Positions 1 to 5,883 of a stretch of 7,711 bases of DNA are shown here, piece after piece. The stretch covers positions 1 through 7,711 of the forward strand of contig SPCO01000060.1 in assembly GCA_004525275.1 (NCBI GenBank), in the 5' to 3' direction. Numbering within the stretch: the stretch's first letter is position 1; each line of letters starts with the position of its first letter. The notes below the pieces were generated by a model, which was given only the letters and a program-made list of their open reading frames with translations, was not told the origin of the DNA and did no database searches. This DNA is from Thermomicrobiales bacterium. GTDB lineage: Bacteria > Chloroflexota > Limnocylindria > Limnocylindrales > CSP1-4. Made by a program: the position numbers and the translations under genes.

Positions 1-27
1 CGGTCGGTCGCGGCCATGGAGGCTTAG
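1..27 (+). CDS. C-terminal end of an upstream gene, probably ATP synthase beta subunit (partial)
   Basis: An open frame enters from the left edge and reads RSVAAMEA before a TAG stop at 25-27, two bases before the atpC start. In most bacteria the gene immediately upstream of atpC is atpD, the catalytic beta subunit of F1, and beta subunits often end in a short Ala/Glu/Lys-rich helix, so this fits. Eight residues cannot identify a protein by themselves; the call rests on position. The other two frames have no stop before atpC. Confidence 0.4.
   Translation, partial: RSVAAMEA
18..22 (+). promoter_or_regulatory. Shine-Dalgarno site of atpC
   Basis: A GGAGG core lies 7 nt upstream of the ATG at 30 and overlaps the last codons of the upstream frame. 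It is the clearest ribosome-binding site in the window and fixes the atpC start. The genes that follow in the block mostly lack such a site and probably depend on translational coupling. Confidence 0.75.
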
Positions 28-29
28 CG

Positions 30-461
30 ATGCCACTCTTGCTGGAGATCGTGACGCCGGAGAAATTGGCCTACTCGGACACCGTCGATGGCGTCCAGTT
101 GCCCGGGGTCGAGGGCGAGTTGGGCGTGTTGCCGCACCACGCGCCGCTCGTTTCGATGCTCGGGGTTGGGGAACTGCGCATCCGGAAGGGTGGCGCGGAG
201 GAGTCGTTCGCGATCGTGGGCGGCTTCCTGCAGGTTCGGCCGGACCGCGTCGTGGTGATGGCCGAGACGGCCGATATGGCCAGTGAGATCGATCTCGAGA
301 CAGCCCAGGAAGCCCGGCGCGAAGCGGAGCGCGCCCTGGAAGGGGCGGCGCATACCGATGCGGTCGACCTGGCTGCCGCCCGCGCTTCCCTCCAGCAGGC
401 CCTCCTCCGGATCCGCGTCGCCGAGCGTCGCCACCGCGAGGGCCCGCGGCGCCACGGCTAG
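30..461 (+). CDS. atpC: F1Fo ATP synthase epsilon subunit
   Basis: This encodes the epsilon subunit of the F1 central stalk, which couples rotation to the catalytic head and can inhibit ATP hydrolysis. The 143-residue product has the family's normal size and two-part layout. The N-terminal beta-sandwich (about residues 1-87) carries the hallmark PGVEGELGVLPHHAPL at 25-40 and GGFLQVRPDRV at 64-74. A charged Ala/Arg/Glu-rich helical hairpin follows (about 88-135), ending in a basic tail. The ATG is set by a GGAGG site 7 nt upstream. It sits 2 nt after the probable atpD end and 8 nt before murA, so it is probably the last gene of the atp operon reading into cell-wall genes. Nothing in it looks degraded. 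Identification is secure; whether its C-terminal hairpin inhibits the enzyme or binds ATP cannot be read from sequence. Confidence 0.96.
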   Translation: MPLLLEIVTPEKLAYSDTVDGVQLPGVEGELGVLPHHAPLVSMLGVGELRIRKGGAEESFAIVGGFLQVRPDRVVVMAETADMASEIDLETAQEARREAERALEGAAHTDAVDLAAARASLQQALLRIRVAERRHREGPRRHG

Positions 462-469
462 CCCACAAC

Positions 470-1816
470 GTGGCAGACGCCAGACCGTTCCACTGGGAGT
501 ACCGCCCGGAGCCGGTCGCCCGCGAGGTCTTCCGGATCGATGGCGGCCAACCGCTCACCGGGATGGTCACCATCAGCGGCGCCAAGAACTCGGCGCTCAA
601 GTTGTTCGCTGCCGCGACCCTGACCGGCGAACGCTGCCGGCTCACCAATGTTCCCGAGATCGAGGACGTGCGGGTCATGGCCGAGACGCTCCGCGATCTT
701 GGCGTCGTGGTCGAGCACCCGGCGGACAACGTCTATGAGATCGCCTCGGGCGATGTCGAATGGTTGTTCGTCCCGCTCGAGGCGGCCGCGCGGATGCGTG
801 CGAGTTTCATCCTGCTTGGTCCGCTGCTTGCCCGATTCGGTCGGGTCATCATCAGCAACCCGGGCGGAGACCGGATCGGGCGTCGACCGGTCGACCTGCA
901 CGTCGAGGCGATGCGAACGCTCGGCGCCTCGATCGATTACCGCAACGGCTACTACTTCGCGACGGCGCCGGGTCGACTGCGTGGCGCAGAGGTCACCTTC
1001 CCGTTCGTCTCGGTCATGGGCACGGAGAACGCACTGCTTGCGGCGACCCTGGCCGACGGCCACACCGTGATCCGGCCGGCCGCCCAGGAGCCCGAGGTGG
1101 ACGACCTCATCTCATTCCTGCAGGCGATGGGTGCCGCCGTGGAGCGGACCGCGCCGGATACGATCGAGGTCGACGGCCGCAAGCGCCTGCGTGGCGCCGA
1201 GCATCGGGTCATGCCCGACCGGATCGAGGCTGGCACATTCGCCATCGCTGCCGCGGTGACCGGCGGCCGGGTGATCCTCCAGGACGCACCGTGCGACGAC
1301 CTCGCTGCATTCATCGAGATCTTGCGGGGCGTCGGCGTCGGAGTGACCTGCGGTCCGGACTCGATCGAGATCGATGGCGCGGCGCTGCACGCTGGCGGCT
1401 ACACGGCCCGCGACATCGAGACGGCGCCATATCCGGGCCTGGCCACGGACCTCCAGCCACCGACCGCGGTCTTGCTGACCCAGGCGGCCGGGACCTCGCA
1501 CGTCCACGAGGCCATCTTCGAGGACCGGCTCGAGTGGACGACCGAGATCCGTCGGATGGGCGCCAAGCTCAAACTGACGGACGGCCATCACGCCACGATC
1601 ACCGGGCCGTCCAGCCTCGTCGGGGCCGAGGTCGAGATCGGTGATCTGCGGGCCGGCGCATCGCTCATGCTCGCCGCCCTCGCGGCCAAGGGCACGTCCA
1701 CCATCCACGGTGCGCACCACGTTCACCGGGGCTATGAGAACATCGAGGGCAAGTTCCTCGATATCGGGGCCAGCATCACGCGCGACGCGGAAGGGACGAC
1801 AGTCAACGACTCATGA
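470..1816 (+). CDS. murA: UDP-N-acetylglucosamine 1-carboxyvinyltransferase (MurA), Cys-to-Asp active-site form
   Basis: MurA transfers enolpyruvate from phosphoenolpyruvate to UDP-GlcNAc, the first committed cytosolic step of peptidoglycan synthesis. The 448-residue product spans the whole two-domain EPSP-synthase fold. Visible landmarks are SGAKNSALKLFAAATL from residue 36 (Lys39, Asn40, matching E. coli Lys22/Asn23), RIGRRPVDLH at 135-144, TAPYPGLATDLQP at 318-330 (Asp327, matching the catalytic Asp305), DLRAGASLMLAAL at 392-404 (Arg394, matching Arg397) and HRGYENIEGK at 419-428. The mobile loop reads NPGGDRIG, so Asp134 (GAC at 869-871) replaces the usual Cys115. Natural Asp forms are known in Mycobacterium tuberculosis and Chlamydia and are insensitive to fosfomycin. 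About 20 residues precede the usual N-terminus; GTG at 470 is the only reasonable start and has no strong ribosome site. The stop overlaps the mreB start as ATGA. EPSP synthase is excluded by the MurA-specific motifs. Confidence 0.95.
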   Translation: MADARPFHWEYRPEPVAREVFRIDGGQPLTGMVTISGAKNSALKLFAAATLTGERCRLTNVPEIEDVRVMAETLRDLGVVVEHPADNVYEIASGDVEWLFVPLEAAARMRASFILLGPLLARFGRVIISNPGGDRIGRRPVDLHVEAMRTLGASIDYRNGYYFATAPGRLRGAEVTFPFVSVMGTENALLAATLADGHTVIRPAAQEPEVDDLISFLQAMGAAVERTAPDTIEVDGRKRLRGAEHRVMPDRIEAGTFAIAAAVTGGRVILQDAPCDDLAAFIEILRGVGVGVTCGPDSIEIDGAALHAGGYTARDIETAPYPGLATDLQPPTAVLLTQAAGTSHVHEAIFEDRLEWTTEIRRMGAKLKLTDGHHATITGPSSLVGAEVEIGDLRAGASLMLAALAAKGTSTIHGAHHVHRGYENIEGKFLDIGASITRDAEGTTVNDS

Positions 1817-2811
1817 AGATCGGCATCGATCTGGGGACCGCCAACGTCCTCGTCTACGTCAAGGGCAAAGGCATCGTCATCACGGAACCCAGCGTGGTCG
1901 CCGTCTCCGACGACAACCGGATCGTCGCGGTCGGCGAGGAAGCCCGCGAAATGATCGGCCGAACCCCCGGGAACATCCACGCCATCCGACCGATGAAGGA
2001 CGGCGTCATCGCCGACTACGTCATCACCGAGGCGATGCTCAGCCATTTCATCGGCAAGGTCCGCCGCGGACCGTTCGGGTTTGGGAAGCCGGAAGTCATG
2101 ATCTCCGTCCCAGCCGGGGTCACGAGCGTCGAGAAACGGGCGGTCCGCGACGCCGCGCTCAAGGCCGGGGCCAAGGAGGCCTATCTCATCGAGGAGCCCC
2201 TGGCCGCTGCCATCGGGGCCAACGTGCCGATCAGCGGACCGTCAGGGAACATGATCATCGATATCGGCGGCGGGACCAGCGAGATCGCGGTCATCTCCCT
2301 GGGCGGGATCGTCGTGTCCCACAGCCTGCGCGTCGGTGGCAACCGATTCGACGACGCCATCGCGACCTACATCCGCAAGAAGTACAACCTGATGGTCGGC
2401 GAGCGGACCGCCGAGGAAGTGAAGATCGAGATCGGCACGGCCCTGCCGCTCGAACGCGAGCTGACCATGGAAGTCCGTGGCCGCGACCTCATCGCTGGCC
2501 TGCCGCGCACCATCCCGATCACGAGCAGCGAGGTGATGGAGGCGATCGAGGCCCCGCTCCAGCAACTCGTCGCAGCGGTCCGGGCCGTTCTGGAGCAGAC
2601 TCCGCCGGAGTTGTCGTCCGACATCATCGACAAGGGCATGGTCATGTCCGGCGGCGGCGCGCTCCTGCGCAACATCGACAAGCTCCTGACCCAGGTCACC
2701 GGCGTCCCATGTCATGTCGCCGAGAACCCCCTCAACTGCGTCGCCCTCGGCACTGGCCTCGCCCTCGAGCATTTCGAGTTCTTCAAGAAGTCCCTAGTCC
2801 AGCAGGTCTAG
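1813..2811 (+). CDS. mreB: Rod shape-determining actin homologue (MreB/Mbl family)
   Basis: This is a bacterial actin that forms membrane-attached filaments steering elongasome wall synthesis. At 332 residues it is full length for the family. Motifs in order are phosphate-1 GIDLGTANVLVYVKGKGIV (4-22), a hydrophobic domain-IA loop with GPFGFGKPEV (86-95), IEEPLAAAIGA with catalytic-type Glu128 (126-136), phosphate-2 IDIGGGTSEIAVISLGGIV (149-167) and the adenosine motif MSGGGALLRNIDKLL (278-292). The protein begins directly at the first strand, with no amphipathic N-terminal helix of the E. coli kind, so membrane contact would rely on the IA loop; this is inferred from other family members. The start overlaps the murA stop as ATGA, which implies translational coupling. 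A GGAAGGGA stretch 16 nt upstream is too distant to be a good ribosome site. No mreC, mreD, pbp2 or rodA follows. Mbl is an equally fitting name, given the murA linkage seen in Bacillus. Confidence 0.95.
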   Translation: MKIGIDLGTANVLVYVKGKGIVITEPSVVAVSDDNRIVAVGEEAREMIGRTPGNIHAIRPMKDGVIADYVITEAMLSHFIGKVRRGPFGFGKPEVMISVPAGVTSVEKRAVRDAALKAGAKEAYLIEEPLAAAIGANVPISGPSGNMIIDIGGGTSEIAVISLGGIVVSHSLRVGGNRFDDAIATYIRKKYNLMVGERTAEEVKIEIGTALPLERELTMEVRGRDLIAGLPRTIPITSSEVMEAIEAPLQQLVAAVRAVLEQTPPELSSDIIDKGMVMSGGGALLRNIDKLLTQVTGVPCHVAENPLNCVALGTGLALEHFEFFKKSLVQQV

Positions 2812-2815
2812 GCGG

Positions 2816-2917
2816 ATGTGCGACCGGACCATCGGCACCGGGCACGGCGGGCGCACGGGTGCCGTGAGGCGCAGCGCCGCAGGCAGCCGGGAGTTCGCCG
2901 GGTCCGGGGACGCTTGA
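2816..2917 (+). CDS. possible 33-residue coupling ORF between mreB and the PHP gene
   Basis: A short frame starts with ATG 4 nt after the mreB stop, preceded by AGGCGG, and runs 33 codons to a TGA whose last base is the A of the downstream ATG (TGATG). The peptide is Gly/Arg/Ser/Ala-rich with no recognisable domain. It exactly spans the one loose joint of the block, as a leader that carries ribosomes to the next gene would. High-GC DNA produces open frames of this length readily, so chance is a serious alternative, and the weak inverted repeats in the same stretch are not convincing. Confidence 0.15.
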   Translation: MCDRTIGTGHGGRTGAVRRSAAGSREFAGSGDA

Positions 2918-3597
2918 TGAGGCGAGCATTCGTCGATCTGCACTGTCACTCGAAGGGCAGTTTTGACTGTCTGTCGGATCCGAAGGAGATCGTCAAGGCG
3001 GCAAGCGATCGGGGTCTGACCCATCTGGCGATCACCGATCATGACCGGATCGACGTCGCCCTTGAGGCCCGGGAACTTGCGCCAGAAGGGCTGACGATCC
3101 TCATCGGTGAGGAGGTCAAGACGGCCGATGGCGATCTGATCTGCGTCTTTCTCGAGCGGGCGATCCAGCCCGGGATGTCGGCGATGGAGACGATCGCCGC
3201 CGCCCGCGAGCAGGGTGGGCTGGTCGGGATCCCCCATCCGTTCGATCGAATGCGCGGCTCGCTCTTGCGCGATGCGGCGATGGCCAGTCTCGCGCCGCAC
3301 GTCGACTGGATCGAGGCCTATAACGCCCGCGTCGTCGGGCACGGCAACGACGATGCCGCCGAGTTCGCGATCGCCAACGGGAAACCTGGGATCTCCGTCT
3401 CCGATGCGCACTCGATCATGGAAGTCGGCGTCGCCTACACCGCGCTCGATGGCGATCCGTCCACGCCGGCTGGCCTGCTCGCCGCTCTCGCGAGCGCGGA
3501 GGTCGTGCCCGGGCGGGCGACCTACTTCGTGCGGCTCTGGACGCCGTTGGCCAAGGGCGTCAACCGGTTGCGGGGCAACTCACGGGTCCGGTCGTGA
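2917..3597 (+). CDS. PHP-domain metal-dependent phosphoesterase
   Basis: A stand-alone polymerase-and-histidinol-phosphatase (PHP) domain, a trinuclear metal hydrolase acting on phosphate esters or nucleotide and RNA ends. From the ATG at 2917 it is 226 residues. Metal-ligand motifs are in the standard order: DLHCHS (7-12), TDHD (40-43), GEE (64-66), IPHPFD (105-110) and SDAH (162-165). All predicted ligands are present, so it should be active; the size and lone domain resemble the YciV/RNase AM-type and related small PHP proteins, but the substrate cannot be assigned. An in-frame GTG at 2818 would add a 33-residue Arg-rich extension outside the fold, so I prefer 2917, which has GGGGA 6 nt upstream; an adjacent TTG at 2914 is also possible. 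Its TGA overlaps the GTG of the next gene (GTGA), suggesting coupled expression with the membrane protein. There is no signal peptide, so it is probably cytosolic. Confidence 0.9.
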   Translation: MRRAFVDLHCHSKGSFDCLSDPKEIVKAASDRGLTHLAITDHDRIDVALEARELAPEGLTILIGEEVKTADGDLICVFLERAIQPGMSAMETIAAAREQGGLVGIPHPFDRMRGSLLRDAAMASLAPHVDWIEAYNARVVGHGNDDAAEFAIANGKPGISVSDAHSIMEVGVAYTALDGDPSTPAGLLAALASAEVVPGRATYFVRLWTPLAKGVNRLRGNSRVRS

Positions 3598-4769
3598 CCG
3601 ACACGAGCGGGCAGGACCATCGACCGATTTCCGGCGGGACGGGGAGTCCGATAGGGTCGGAGCCGATGGATGCCGCGCTTCCACGCCACGAACCTGACTC
3701 GCTGATCGACGCCCTGGATCACGAGCCGACCGAGGTCGCACCGCTTTCGCTCGGCCGGCGCCTACGCGAGCCGCGCACGATCCTGTCGATCCTCGTCCCG
3801 CTGGGGATCATCGCATTCTTCCTGTATCTCAATCGCGATCGACTCTCGGCGGTGCCCGAGCTCATCCTGCAGGCCAATCCGGCCCTCGTCGCCCTCGCAT
3901 TCATCGTGTTCTATCTCGGCTTCCCACTGCGGGGCTACCGCTGGCAGCGGTTGCTCAAGGAGACGGGCTTTGCCATCCCGCTGCGTGGGTCGACGGAGAT
4001 CCTGTACATCTCCTGGTTCGTCAACTGCGTCGTGCCGGCCAAACTCGGTGACGTCTATCGCGCCTATCTCCTGAAGATGAATAGCCGGGCATCCCTCAGC
4101 CGGACCTTCGGGACCGTCTTCATCGAGCGCATCCTCGACATCTTCGCCATCGCGATCCTGGGTCTGGCCGCCGGCTTCTGGAGCTTCCGGAGCGGGATGC
4201 CGGAGCCGATCCGGCTCGTCTTCGTCGTCGGCATCGTGGTCGTGGTGGTAGCCGCCATCGGCCTGCTCACGATGCGCAACTTCGGCCGCCGGATCATCGT
4301 CAGATTGCCGCTCCCATCGAGCGTTCTCGAGTTGTACGAGCGGTTCGAGGAGGGCGTCTTCGGAGCGGTTCGGCTTCGTCACCTGCCCGTGCTTGCCACC
4401 GTGACCGGGCTGATCTGGATGACCGAGGGACTCCGCCTGTACATCGTCGTTTTGGCGCTCGGCTTCAGCGATGTCACGCTTGGGCTGTCCGGGGCGATCT
4501 TCGTTGCCCTCATCGGCTCGCTCCTGACCGCCATCCCGCTCAGTCCAGCCGGCCTCGGTTTTGCCCAGGCCGGGGTCATCGGCGTGCTGACCGTGGGCTA
4601 CGGTGTGCCACTTGCCGAGGCGACCGCCATCACGATCCTCGACTGGGTGATCAGCGTGCTGTCGATCATCGTGCTCGGCGCCATCGTGTATGTCGTCTCG
4701 CCGATGCCGCGCGGGATGGGCCGGATCGGCCAGCAGCCAGCGACCAAATCGGCGGCGACACCGGTCTGA
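3594..4769 (+). CDS. lysylphosphatidylglycerol synthase TM / UPF0104 family membrane protein (flippase-like)
   Basis: An integral membrane protein of 391 residues matching the transmembrane half of MprF and the AglD/UPF0104 group, often proposed to flip or handle lipids or lipid-linked sugars. A hydrophilic N-terminus (1-60) precedes about eight hydrophobic segments (near 62-79, 97-112, 138-147, 172-194, 207-226, 264-290, 298-336 and 347-368). Family signatures visible are LRGYRWQRLLKE (112-123), NCVVPAKLGDVYRAYLL (144-160), FIERILDIFAI (176-186) and PLSPAGLGFAQAGVIGVL (315-332). The cytosolic aminoacyl-transferase domain of true MprF is absent, so lysyl-PG synthesis is not expected. The GTG start overlaps the PHP stop by 4 nt; an ATG at 3666 would trim 24 mostly polar residues and cannot be excluded. 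Being coupled to a PHP phosphoesterase and near murA/mreB hints at an envelope role, which is inference only. Confidence 0.9.
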   Translation: MTDTSGQDHRPISGGTGSPIGSEPMDAALPRHEPDSLIDALDHEPTEVAPLSLGRRLREPRTILSILVPLGIIAFFLYLNRDRLSAVPELILQANPALVALAFIVFYLGFPLRGYRWQRLLKETGFAIPLRGSTEILYISWFVNCVVPAKLGDVYRAYLLKMNSRASLSRTFGTVFIERILDIFAIAILGLAAGFWSFRSGMPEPIRLVFVVGIVVVVVAAIGLLTMRNFGRRIIVRLPLPSSVLELYERFEEGVFGAVRLRHLPVLATVTGLIWMTEGLRLYIVVLALGFSDVTLGLSGAIFVALIGSLLTAIPLSPAGLGFAQAGVIGVLTVGYGVPLAEATAITILDWVISVLSIIVLGAIVYVVSPMPRGMGRIGQQPATKSAATPV

Positions 4770-4779
4770 CCCCGGTGTC
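4757..4779 (+). terminator. hairpin at the end of the housekeeping block
   Basis: A perfect 8-bp stem GACACCGG / CCGGTGTC (4757-4764 with 4772-4779) has a 7-nt loop containing the UPF0104 stop codon at 4767-4769. GGC and GCC next to the arms could lengthen it with a bulge. Only a weak T-rich patch (CTTTCT, 4791-4796) follows, so it is either a GC-rich intrinsic terminator without a proper T-tract or an mRNA-stabilising hairpin. Its place at the end of the block favours termination. Confidence 0.5.
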
Positions 4780-5025
4780 ACGCCGCACGTCTTTCTGGCG
4801 AGGCGTCAACCCCATCCGAGGTGGCGCGTAACGATAGTCCTGGGTCTGGCGTCTGGTCGGCTGAACCGGACTGCGACGGACTACACCGCACCCCTTCGTT
4901 CGACCGTCGCGCCGCCGGCACCGACCGGTACCAACGGGTGATATAGGCGGATGCGCCGCCGTTCGATAGTGGCGCCAGAAGCACCTCTACCGAACGTCCG
5001 ATCTCAGCGGAGCCTGAACCCACAA
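4780..5025 (+). other. leader/intergenic region upstream of the regulator
   Basis: This is the only sizeable gap upstream of the regulator gene, so its promoter should lie here. I cannot name a convincing -35/-10 pair. A TGATATAGG stretch at 4938-4946 and GATAGT at 4833-4838 and 4966-4971 resemble -10 elements but have no partner hexamer at 16-18 nt. An in-frame upstream extension of the regulator (ATG 4951, GTG 4969) uses ATA and CTA codons and only about half G/C third positions, unlike the gene body, so it is probably untranslated. Confidence 0.35.
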
Positions 5026-5556
5026 ATGACGACGCAGAACGGCCGAGCGTTCAACGAATGGCTGCGAGCACAGCTCAAGGCCAAGAAGATGTCGCAACGG
5101 CAGCTGGCCCAACAGTCTGGCGTGGACCATTCCACGATCTCGCGGCTGATCCGCGGTGACCGAATGCCCTCGCTGGGGACCGCGACCAAACTGGCCCGCG
5201 GCCTGCGTGAGCTTCGAGACGACGCGGACACCCCGCAGTATCTGGGTCTCGTGGCCGCCGGTAACACCAATCCGACGGCGCGCGTCGAGTACGCCTTGCG
5301 CGCTGACGAACTCCTGAGCGAACCCCAGGTCCGCCAGATCATGGAGTACTACCTCGCCGTACGGATGCGCCGCTACGGCCGAACCATGCAATCGAGCGAG
5401 ACCGGCCATGGCACCGAACGGGTGCAGGAACGGACCCTCGGTCGATCATCCGCCTCCGGCTACGGCAGTCCGGTCGGAGTGGGCGCAGGCGCCACCGTCA
5501 GCACGGTGCGTTCCGTAGCCCGCTCGACCTCCAGTCGCGAACCGGGGCGTTACTGA
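5026..5556 (+). CDS. XRE-family helix-turn-helix transcriptional regulator
   Basis: A 176-residue DNA-binding protein with an HTH_3/Cro-CI-type domain near the N-terminus: AFNEWLRAQLKAKKMSQRQL opens the domain (8-27), the two HTH helices follow as QLAQQSGV and STISRLIRG (about 26-44), and MPSLGTATKLARGLREL completes it (47-63). A second conserved-looking helical stretch, LSEPQVRQIMEYYLAVRMRRY (97-117), may serve dimerisation. The last 55 or so residues are Ser/Gly/Arg-rich and probably disordered. There is no enzymatic, peptidase or ligand domain and no adjacent toxin-like gene. I choose ATG 5026 because the domain begins just after it, the preceding codons have atypical third positions, and GGAG lies 13 nt upstream; ATG 4951 would give 201 residues. 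It is a single-gene unit, convergent with the glycosyltransferase, and its target is unknown. Tandem hairpins follow its stop. Confidence 0.85.
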   Translation: MTTQNGRAFNEWLRAQLKAKKMSQRQLAQQSGVDHSTISRLIRGDRMPSLGTATKLARGLRELRDDADTPQYLGLVAAGNTNPTARVEYALRADELLSEPQVRQIMEYYLAVRMRRYGRTMQSSETGHGTERVQERTLGRSSASGYGSPVGVGAGATVSTVRSVARSTSSREPGRY

Positions 5557-5571
5557 GAATCTATCGGGCAC

Positions 5572-5601
5572 GACCCGTGATCGTCCTCCACGATCCGGGT
5601 C
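5572..5601 (+). terminator. first of two hairpins after the regulator gene
   Basis: The arms GACCCG-T-GATCGT (5572-5584) and ACGATCCGGGTC (5590-5601) form a 12-bp stem with one bulged T and a 5-nt CCTCC loop. It begins 16 nt after the regulator stop. No T-tract follows, so intrinsic termination is possible but not demonstrated by sequence; it may instead protect the mRNA 3' end. Confidence 0.45.
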
Positions 5602-5610
5602 CACGGGGCA

Positions 5611-5643
5611 GCGAACGCCGGCGTCTGGGGCGCCGGCGTTCGC
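5611..5643 (+). terminator. strong 13-bp hairpin, candidate terminator of the regulator gene
   Basis: GCGAACGCCGGCG (5611-5623) pairs perfectly with CGCCGGCGTTCGC (5631-5643) around a 7-nt TCTGGGG loop. It is one of the longest perfect hairpins in the window and lies 10 nt after the preceding hairpin. It lacks a T-tract on either strand, which is common for GC-rich genomes where hairpin-only or Rho-dependent termination is used. It could also act on transcripts arriving from the minus strand. Confidence 0.55.
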
Positions 5644-5665
5644 GATTCCGAGGGGCGTGACGCGC

Positions 5666-5723
5666 GGCGCCGCGTGTGGGCGCCGCGTGTGGGCGCCGCG
5701 TCTGGGCGCCGCGTCTGGGCGCC
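5666..5723. repeat. 13-bp tandem repeat, 4 full copies plus a half copy
   Basis: Units of GGCGCCGCGTSTG occupy 5666-5678, 5679-5691, 5692-5704 and 5705-5717, followed by a partial GGCGCC at 5718-5723. The first two units have GTGTG and the last two GTCTG, so they appear to have duplicated in pairs or been homogenised. Each unit contains the palindrome GGCGCC. The array ends in GGCGCCACACGCC, which is partly the reverse complement of the unit and could fold back on it. The 13-nt period shifts the reading frame, arguing against a protein-coding origin. Confidence 0.9.
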
Positions 5724-5762
5724 ACACGCCCGAAGCGACCGGGGGAGCGTTGAAGCCGAAGG

Positions 5763-5869
5763 CATTGGACCCTGTTTGGCCTCTTCCTTGGCCGATCTGA
5801 GCTTCAGGCGCCCGAGTCAGCCATCGCGCGGGCCCTCGCGATGGTCCAATGGTCCGTTGAAGCGCCTGA
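5763..5869. repeat. nested and competing inverted repeats
   Basis: Three perfect pairs occur within about 110 nt: CATTGGACC/GGTCCAATG (5763-5771 with 5843-5851), TCAGGCGC/GCGCCTGA (5804-5811 with 5862-5869) and CCATCGCG/CGCGATGG (5821-5828 with 5837-5844, 8-nt loop containing GGGCCC). The last can nest inside the second. GCTTCA (5801-5806) can also pair with TGAAGC at 5751-5756 or 5858-5863, because CGTTGAAGC occurs at 5748-5756 and again at 5855-5863. Such interlocking alternatives are seen in structured RNAs, but also arise by chance in GC-rich DNA. Confidence 0.5.
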
Positions 5870-5883
5870 CGCCGAACGTTGCC

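Noticed and set aside
286..297. 12-bp palindrome GAGATCGATCTC
   Set aside because: It lies within well-conserved atpC codons (Glu-Ile-Asp-Leu) and is explained by coding sequence.
1641..2867. 408-codon plus-strand frame overlapping murA and mreB
   Set aside because: An Arg/Gly/His-rich translation without domains, out of frame with two well-identified genes; a shadow of GC-rich codons.
2818..2916. N-terminal 33-residue extension of the PHP protein from GTG 2818
   Set aside because: The extension is Arg-rich and lies outside the PHP fold, which begins at the MRRAFVDLHCHS start at 2917; the latter has a plausible ribosome site.
3762..4781. 339-codon open frame on the minus strand opposite the UPF0104 gene
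   Set aside because: Its product is a low-hydrophobicity Asp/His/Arg/Gly-rich sequence without a domain, as expected for the antisense of a GC-rich membrane-protein gene; the plus-strand frame has clear family motifs.
5666..5723. possible CRISPR array
   Set aside because: The units are 13 bp and contiguous with no spacers, and no cas genes are nearby; the 21-bp array at 7191-7274 is likewise contiguous and coding.
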